Of a DNA stretch of 9,696 nt, positions 5,510 to 9,696 are shown one piece after another. The stretch is taken from positions 1 to 9,696 of the forward strand of contig JAEORJ010000062.1 in assembly GCA_016840945.1 (NCBI GenBank). Direction: 5' to 3'. The translations under genes were made by a program, and so were the position numbers. Positions within the stretch are counted from its first letter, which is position 1; every line of letters begins with the position of its first letter. The notes under the pieces are model-generated. The model saw nothing but the letters and a program-made list of their open reading frames with translations. It made no database searches and was not told the origin of the DNA. This stretch comes from Candidatus Gerdarchaeota archaeon. GTDB lineage: Archaea > Asgardarchaeota > Heimdallarchaeia > JABLTI01.

Positions 5510-7657
5510 ATGACATTAGTTGGTGTGCCATTAGTAATTATATTAGCTCTAATCGCAGGTATCATTTCCATTGCTGTAGCTATCTGGTTCAGTGCTATAG
5601 TTTTAAAAGAAGATCCAGGTAATGAAGCAATGATCGAGGCTTCAAGAAATATCGAGAAAGGAGCTAAAACATTTATAAAAACACAGTATAAGGTGTTGTC
5701 AATTTTTGTTGGAGTGCTGTTCTTAGTTATCTTACTATTCCTACCATCAGAAGACATAACAGCAGGAGAAATACCAATCTTAAGAGGAACATTTGGTAAG
5801 CTCAATTGGATCCAATCTTCTGCTTATATTATTGGTTCTGGAGCTTCAATGTTTGCTGGTTGGTTGGGAATGATTATTGGTGTGAAAGCAAACAATCGTG
5901 CTGCTCAAGGTTGTACAAAAGGCTTAGATAAAGGCTTTGACATTGCCTTTTTTGGTGGTTCAGTTATGGGTTTAGCTGTTGTAGGATCTGCATTAATTGG
6001 TATTTCTTCGTTGTTTTGGATTTTCAAAACTCCCGCAGTTATTCTGGGATTTAGCTTTGGTGCTAGTACTATTGCTTTATTCATGAAATGTGGTGGAGGA
6101 ATTTACACTAAAACCGCTGATGTTGGGGCTGATCTTGTTGGAAAAGCAGAATACAATTTACCAGAAGATGATCCAAGAAACCCTGCAACAATAGCTGATA
6201 ATGTTGGTGATAATGTAGGAGATATTGCAGGTATGGGGAGTGATTTATTTGACTCATATGTAGCCTCAATTTTAGCTGCCATGTTATTGTCTTATGGTAT
6301 GTTAGAACTAGCAACAGATGCTGTGAGAGGTGCTTTTGTTGTATATCCAATTGCTATTTCCGCAATTGGTTTATTAGCATCCTTATTTGGGATTTTACTT
6401 ATAAAATGGATGAAAACACGTGATCCTGGAAGATTATTGAATCTTGGAACTTATATTGCTACATTAATATTTGCAGGATTAGGGGCATTATTTGTTTTAA
6501 TCTTAGTAAAAACAACTGATGGTATAAGTCATGATGAAATAATCATTATGTGGAAAGATTATGGTTGTGTAGTAATTGGTTTATTTGCTGGAGTGCTGAT
6601 CGGTTGGACAAGTGACTTCTTTACTCGGGATGATAAAAGACCTACAAGAAATATTGCTCGCTCAGCACAAGAGGGAGATGCAGTAGTAATATTGTCAGGT
6701 TTTGCTTATGGAATGCTAAGTGTTGTTCCCCCAGCCTTAGGTATCTCTGCTGCAATGATAATATCATATATTCTTGATAATGTCTTTGGTGTAGCTATGG
6801 CTGCAGTTGGCATGTTGGCAATTGTTGGAACAGTTGTTTCAAATGATGCTTATGGACCAATAGTTGATAATTCTCGAGCCATTGCTGAACAAGGAGGTTT
6901 AGGTGAAGAAGTTATTCGCACTGCTGATAAATTAGATTCAGCTGGTAACACAGCAAAAGCAATTACTAAAGGGTTCGCCATTGGTGCAGCAAATCTAGCA
7001 GTATTTGCTTTACTTTTCTCATATGTTGAAGAATCAGGCATAACCATTACAATTAATCTGTTAAATATGAGTGTTTTAGTTGGTGCGTTCTTGGGTGTAG
7101 TTACACCTGTCTTATTCTCAGCTTTATTAGTGCTATCTGTGCAACGTAACGCTGCTAAAATGGTTGATGAAATTAGAGATCAATTTGAATCAAATCCAAA
7201 GATCCTAGAAGGAAAAGAACCAGCGAATTTCACTAAAACTATTGAAATTGCAACAAAAGGTGCTCTAAAAGAATTAATTTTACCAAGCATTGTGTCAATC
7301 GCTACTCCATTACTTGTTGGAATAGTCTTTGGTGTAGCAGCTTTAGGAGCATTTTTGGTTGGAGCAATTCTATCTGGTTTTGTTTTCGCTATATTCATGT
7401 CCAATGCTGGTGGAGCATGGGACAATGCTAAAAAATGGATTGAGGATGGAAACCTTGGAGGTAAAGGAACAACTACTCATAAAGCAGCTATAACTGGTGA
7501 CACTGTTGGAGATCCATTTAAAGATACAGCAGGACCCAGTATAAACACTCTATTAGTAGTTATGACTTTAACTGCTACAATCTTCTTAGGACTACTAGTT
7601 CTTATAAACAGTGGTAATGGTCTCTTAGGAGATATTTTGGCTTTAGTGACAACTTAG
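5510..7657 (+). CDS. hppA: Membrane-bound proton-translocating pyrophosphatase (K+-independent type)
   Basis: This is an integral membrane PPase of 715 residues, within the usual family length and with the hydrophobic pattern of its roughly 16 helices. It couples PPi hydrolysis to ion pumping. Hydrolytic motifs are present: GGGIYTKTADVGADLVGK (K201, D204, D208), ADNVGDNVGD (D230, D234, D238), DAYGPIVDN (446-454), GN (479-480), and GDTVGDPFKDTAG (D664, D668, D672). K483 and T486 in GNTAKAITKG match the K+-independent class; K+-dependent enzymes have Ala and Gly there. Known members of that class pump H+. The gate acid is D248 in SDLFDSY, at the shifted position used by the K+-independent class (usually Glu), and the K+-dependent position is A252. 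Three gate residues differ: K193 for the usual Arg, D248 for Glu, and V683 for the usual Lys. The ATG at 5510 is chosen over GTG at 5504 from the GAGTGA site. It is divergent from the PAS gene and apparently monocistronic. Confidence 0.95.
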   Translation: MTLVGVPLVIILALIAGIISIAVAIWFSAIVLKEDPGNEAMIEASRNIEKGAKTFIKTQYKVLSIFVGVLFLVILLFLPSEDITAGEIPILRGTFGKLNWIQSSAYIIGSGASMFAGWLGMIIGVKANNRAAQGCTKGLDKGFDIAFFGGSVMGLAVVGSALIGISSLFWIFKTPAVILGFSFGASTIALFMKCGGGIYTKTADVGADLVGKAEYNLPEDDPRNPATIADNVGDNVGDIAGMGSDLFDSYVASILAAMLLSYGMLELATDAVRGAFVVYPIAISAIGLLASLFGILLIKWMKTRDPGRLLNLGTYIATLIFAGLGALFVLILVKTTDGISHDEIIIMWKDYGCVVIGLFAGVLIGWTSDFFTRDDKRPTRNIARSAQEGDAVVILSGFAYGMLSVVPPALGISAAMIISYILDNVFGVAMAAVGMLAIVGTVVSNDAYGPIVDNSRAIAEQGGLGEEVIRTADKLDSAGNTAKAITKGFAIGAANLAVFALLFSYVEESGITITINLLNMSVLVGAFLGVVTPVLFSALLVLSVQRNAAKMVDEIRDQFESNPKILEGKEPANFTKTIEIATKGALKELILPSIVSIATPLLVGIVFGVAALGAFLVGAILSGFVFAIFMSNAGGAWDNAKKWIEDGNLGGKGTTTHKAAITGDTVGDPFKDTAGPSINTLLVVMTLTATIFLGLLVLINSGNGLLGDILALVTT

Positions 7658-7665
7658 TCACAAAG

Positions 7666-7680
7666 TCTTCTTTTTCCTTT
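7666..7680 (+). terminator. T-rich terminator after the pyrophosphatase gene
   Basis: The pyrimidine stretch TCTTCTTTTTCCTTT begins 9 nt after the TAG stop. Archaeal RNA polymerase stops at such U-tracts without needing a hairpin, and I see no stem here. Confidence 0.45.
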
Positions 7681-7693
7681 AATAAAATAAAAC

Positions 7694-7706
7694 TAAATTT
7701 TTAAAG
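7694..7706 (+). promoter_or_regulatory. TATA-like box of the cupin gene
   Basis: TAAATTTTTAAAG lies about 40 nt before the TTG start at 7741 and just after the pyrophosphatase T-tract, the expected place for a separate archaeal promoter. Composition is AT-rich throughout, so specificity is low. Confidence 0.3.
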
Positions 7707-7728
7707 ATACTAGAGTTAGAACCAATTT

Positions 7729-7734
7729 GAGGAA
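7729..7734 (+). promoter_or_regulatory. Shine-Dalgarno site supporting a TTG start
   Basis: GAGGAA lies 6 nt before the TTG at 7741 and matches the CCUCC end of the anti-SD. An in-frame TAG at 7717-7719 closes the frame upstream and no ATG or GTG lies between, so TTG is the only good start. Confidence 0.6.
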
Positions 7735-7740
7735 TATAGT

Positions 7741-8088
7741 TTGTTAGTAAGAAAAGTAAGTGAAGTAGAAAAAGAAGCTGTTACAGCATATGGCTCAACA
7801 GGAACAACTATACAATGGTTGATCAGTAAAGAACAAGGTGCACCTAGATTTGCTATGAGATTGTTCACCTTGGAACCAGCAGGGAAAATTGGCATCCATG
7901 CTCATCCAGAAGAACATGAAATCTATATTTTGCAAGGGCAATGCAATCTTATTTCTGAAGATGGTTCTAAAACTTTGGTAAAAACAGAAGATGTAATTTA
8001 TGTGCCACCTGAAGAACCACATGGTTATGAAGTCGTTGGTGGTGAAATACTAAAATTCATCTGTGTTATACCTGTATTAAAGAAATAA
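7741..8088 (+). CDS. Single-domain cupin (cupin_2 barrel) protein
   Basis: The 115-residue protein is one small cupin barrel. Motif 1 is GIHAHPEEHEIYILQG with likely metal ligands H53, H55 and E60 (H59 is also close). Motif 2 is VPPEEPHGYEVVG with H94. The N-terminal part (LVRKVSEVEKEAV, then GTTIQWLISKEQGAPRFAMRLFTLEP) matches a common archaeal and bacterial family of stand-alone cupins, and the protein ends after the strand FICVIPV. The complete set of ligands suggests a bound divalent metal. Function is unknown: such proteins may be enzymes (isomerase, dioxygenase) or ligand sensors. The TTG start is needed to keep the conserved LVRKV beginning and is backed by GAGGAA upstream. It has its own AT box and T-tract and so is probably a single-gene unit. 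Confidence 0.88.
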   Translation: MLVRKVSEVEKEAVTAYGSTGTTIQWLISKEQGAPRFAMRLFTLEPAGKIGIHAHPEEHEIYILQGQCNLISEDGSKTLVKTEDVIYVPPEEPHGYEVVGGEILKFICVIPVLKK

Positions 8089-8090
8089 CC

Positions 8091-8111
8091 TTTCTCTTTT
8101 TATTTTTAAAA
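8091..8111 (+). terminator. T-rich cupin terminator overlapping a possible APH-gene promoter
   Basis: A run of pyrimidines starts 3 nt after the cupin stop and continues into TATTTTTAAAAC. The T-tract would end the cupin mRNA. Its right end, TTTTTAAAA at about 8103-8111, is about 50 nt before the next ATG and could serve as its TATA box. Confidence 0.35.
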
Positions 8112-8158
8112 CACGAATTTTTAGCTATCTTTTAGTAATTGTAATCAGTATTTTTCTT

Positions 8159-9103
8159 ATGCCATTTTTTGAAGAAAGAAATCCCGCGGATATAACAATT
8201 GCTGAGATAATACCTCCACTGAAAAATTATTTCCCAGAAATAAATAAAGAGGATATCAGATTTTTTTATCATGGCACCTATAATGTCTTCTTGATAAAAG
8301 ATGATTATATTCTTCGTGTTCCGGATAGATTTTTTAGAAATAAAAAGGGATTAGTGATGCTTCAAAAAGAATCACAATTATTATCATTTCTTAATGGTCG
8401 AGTGCCTTTACCTATTCCTCAATATATCTATCTGAACAATTCATCTACTATACCATTTTCTATTCATAAAATAATACCTGGCGTGTCATTAAATCGCATA
8501 TATATGGATTTGACAAATGAAAATAAATTTACTATAGCTAAAACAATAGCTGACTTTCTGAATGTTTTACATTCGCCAGATATGTTAACAAGTTATTCCA
8601 AGGAATTTCATATAGATTATAACAAAGAAGAATTTCTAGCAAATTTACACAACAAATGGTCAAATAGATATTCAAGAATAAAGGAAGTTGTTTTTCCATA
8701 CATTAATGTAAAACACCGAAAGTGGTTAATTGAAATTTTTGATGAATACCTAAATAATGATGATAATTTCAAATTTAATCCTTCTCTCGTTCATATGGAT
8801 TTTGACACTTCAAATATTCTAATTAATCCTATAAATTTCCAAATTACTGGGATAATTGATTTTGAGGATAGCCAGATATATGATCCCGCATATGATTTAC
8901 AATTCATTAATCAAGGAGTAGCTTTCTCTAATGTTCTTTTACAAAATTACTCATGGGCAACAAAAAGTGAATTATATTCAAGGATAAAATTTTATTATTA
9001 TAGACAAGGTGTTGAATATCTCGAATTTGGTATTGATAATAATAGACCTCTTATGATTGATGAAGGTAAAAAGATGTTAAAAGCTAGTTATAATAAGTTA
9101 TAA
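8159..9103 (+). CDS. APH/choline kinase-fold phosphotransferase
   Basis: The 314-residue cytosolic protein has the aminoglycoside phosphotransferase (protein-kinase-like) fold, which moves the ATP gamma-phosphate to a small-molecule hydroxyl. The N-lobe has FYHGTYNVFLIKDDYILRVP (33-55), with a glycine-containing nucleotide loop and R53 in the strand that usually carries the ATP-contacting Lys or Arg; E71 is the candidate helix-C acid. The catalytic loop is HMDFDTSN (H212, D214 base, N219). The metal-binding segment is GIIDFEDSQIYDPAYDL (231-247, D234). A hinge-like SIHKIIPG lies at 101-108. All core residues are present, so it should be active. Substrate is not predictable: family members act on antibiotics, choline, homoserine, sugars or nucleosides. 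Nothing here supports a resistance role. No good SD precedes the ATG at 8159, so it may be leaderless or weakly translated. Confidence 0.88.
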   Translation: MPFFEERNPADITIAEIIPPLKNYFPEINKEDIRFFYHGTYNVFLIKDDYILRVPDRFFRNKKGLVMLQKESQLLSFLNGRVPLPIPQYIYLNNSSTIPFSIHKIIPGVSLNRIYMDLTNENKFTIAKTIADFLNVLHSPDMLTSYSKEFHIDYNKEEFLANLHNKWSNRYSRIKEVVFPYINVKHRKWLIEIFDEYLNNDDNFKFNPSLVHMDFDTSNILINPINFQITGIIDFEDSQIYDPAYDLQFINQGVAFSNVLLQNYSWATKSELYSRIKFYYYRQGVEYLEFGIDNNRPLMIDEGKKMLKASYNKL

Positions 9104-9147
9104 TTATCAAGCAATTTGTAATATGAAGTATCTTTTTATGTTTATCT

Positions 9148-9160
9148 AAAATAAAATATT
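9148..9160 (+). promoter_or_regulatory. TATA-like box before the secreted-protein gene
   Basis: AAAATAAAATATT lies in the 88-nt gap between the phosphotransferase and the next gene, about 32-44 nt before the ATG at 9192. The T-rich TCTTTTTATGTTT at 9131-9143 could end the preceding transcript. Evidence is position and composition only. Confidence 0.25.
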
Positions 9161-9191
9161 ATTAGTGATTAAAAATTTGATTAAAACTCAA

Positions 9192-9696
9192 ATGAATAGA
9201 TTTATAGCTCTAATGTTATTGTCTTCATTTTTATTTTTTGTACCTACTATGAATTGTATTTCTTTGAAAATTAATAATAATCAAATATCTACTAATTGCG
9301 ATGATTTTCCAATAATACTTGAATACTGGCCAATAGATCTTGATTATTTATTTTTTGCAGATAATTTGACAGCACAACAAGAACGATTAGACATACTAGC
9401 TGAGACAGGGAACTTTTGGTTCATTTCACCATACGGTGGTCATTTTGTTAGTAGTCACATTGAAGGCAATACTAAATTTTATTTAACACCTTTTAGACTT
9501 GCAAAGGTTAATGCTCCTAATGAAGGATTCATTGAGGCCATTAATATTGACACATTGGATATCAGAACAGTTGATGATCAAGAGGTTGTTTACAACACTA
9601 ATACTGATATTAAAATTCAAGGTTATGGTATGACCATTGCTAATGTAGATTTGTTAAAATCAATTTATGATGAATTTCAAGCTACTGGAACCTATA
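9192..9696 (+). CDS. Secreted protein of unknown function (3' end outside window)
   Basis: An open frame begins at ATG 9192 and has no stop before the window ends, giving 168 residues of a longer protein. It starts with a signal peptide or membrane anchor: MNRFIALMLLSSFLFFVPT, with R3 before a hydrophobic core of about 15 residues, so the rest is probably outside the cell. The mature part is acidic to neutral and contains EYWPIDLDYLFFADN, then NFWFISPYGGHFVSSHIEGN, then beta-rich stretches such as KIQGYGMTIANVDLL. Two cysteines (C22 and C36) flank the start of the mature region. I do not recognise a family. Alternative upstream starts (TTG 9177, GTG 9165) would put charged residues before the signal sequence and are less likely. 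The lack of a stop over 505 bases and the signal peptide make it a real gene. Confidence 0.75.
   Translation, partial: MNRFIALMLLSSFLFFVPTMNCISLKINNNQISTNCDDFPIILEYWPIDLDYLFFADNLTAQQERLDILAETGNFWFISPYGGHFVSSHIEGNTKFYLTPFRLAKVNAPNEGFIEAINIDTLDIRTVDDQEVVYNTNTDIKIQGYGMTIANVDLLKSIYDEFQATGTY

Noticed and set aside
5458..5805. Minus-strand frame over the start of the pyrophosphatase gene
   Set aside because: It is the complement of well-conserved pyrophosphatase codons and of its control region; the product shows no family features.
6108..7425. Minus-strand frames inside the pyrophosphatase gene (around 6108-6350, 6850-7047 and 7180-7425)
   Set aside because: They are shadows of conserved membrane-protein codons; composition (His/Gln/Leu-rich or Ala/Pro/Lys-rich) reflects the reverse complement of the real gene.
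7795..8022. Minus-strand 75-codon frame over the cupin gene
   Set aside because: It is antisense to an intact cupin with all motifs and has no features of its own.
8159..9103. Antibiotic-resistance gene
   Set aside because: The fold is that of aminoglycoside phosphotransferases, but the same fold covers many metabolic kinases. There is no mobile element or resistance context, so I keep the general call.
1070..9103. A single new multigene system covering the window
   Set aside because: Genes change direction several times, most have their own AT boxes and T-tracts, and the families are mostly housekeeping or orphan types. Only two short pairs (DUF1847-flavin reductase, PAS-TPR-longin) look linked.
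1..9696. Genome-wide TAG recoding (pyrrolysine code)
   Set aside because: Three genes in the window, including the desaturase itself, end in TAG at the expected C-termini, and reading through would add unrelated sequence overlapping neighbours.
1..9696. CRISPR array, tRNA, rRNA, insertion sequence or prophage
   Set aside because: I found no regularly spaced direct repeats, no cloverleaf-like segment in the short intergenic gaps, no transposase or integrase reading frame and no terminal inverted repeats.

Overview
The window looks like chromosomal DNA of a low-GC archaeon (my visual estimate is about 30% GC), most plausibly an Asgard (Loki-/Heimdall-like) archaeon. Three observations support an archaeon. 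Ribosome binding sites of the archaeal type (AGGTGA or GTGA cores complementary to UCACCUCC at the 16S 3' end) sit 5-6 nt before the best starts. Purine-BRE/TATA-like boxes lie 25-50 nt upstream of several genes. Transcription units end in T-tracts. The Asgard assignment rests mainly on a protein that joins TPR repeats to a longin-like C-terminal fold. It is an inference and no rRNA or marker gene is present to test it.

Layout, left to right. (1) Bases 1-1046 (+) hold the 3' part of a CrtI/RetSat-type FAD-dependent desaturase or isomerase. Its frame is open from base 3 to 1046 except for one in-frame TAG at 102-104, so it is a nonsense-mutated gene, a readthrough case or a sequence error. (2) It converges on a two-gene minus-strand unit, DUF1847 (2290-1667) then a flavin-reductase-like FMN protein (1630-1070). 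A long inverted repeat at 1040-1076 separates the two units and pairs their stop codons with each other. (3) Next on the minus strand are two signalling-type genes: a tandem-PAS protein without an output domain (5325-4516) followed by the TPR-longin protein (4431-2368). (4) A 184-nt divergent control region (5326-5509) separates these from a plus-strand membrane-bound pyrophosphatase (5510-7657). (5) Plus-strand single genes follow: a small cupin with a TTG start (7741-8088), an APH/choline-kinase-fold phosphotransferase (8159-9103), and a secreted protein of unknown function that runs off the right edge (9192-9696).

How they may work together. The DUF1847/flavin reductase pair suggests a small redox or metal-protein unit. 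The PAS protein and the TPR-longin protein look like a sensor and a scaffold, but no kinase or receiver is nearby. The pyrophosphatase turns PPi hydrolysis into ion transport. Its K483/T486 signature is that of the K+-independent, H+-pumping subfamily, yet three of the four usual exit-gate residues are substituted. I see no mobile element, CRISPR array, tRNA, rRNA or single multigene system spanning the window. No gene-free stretch exceeds 300 bases.
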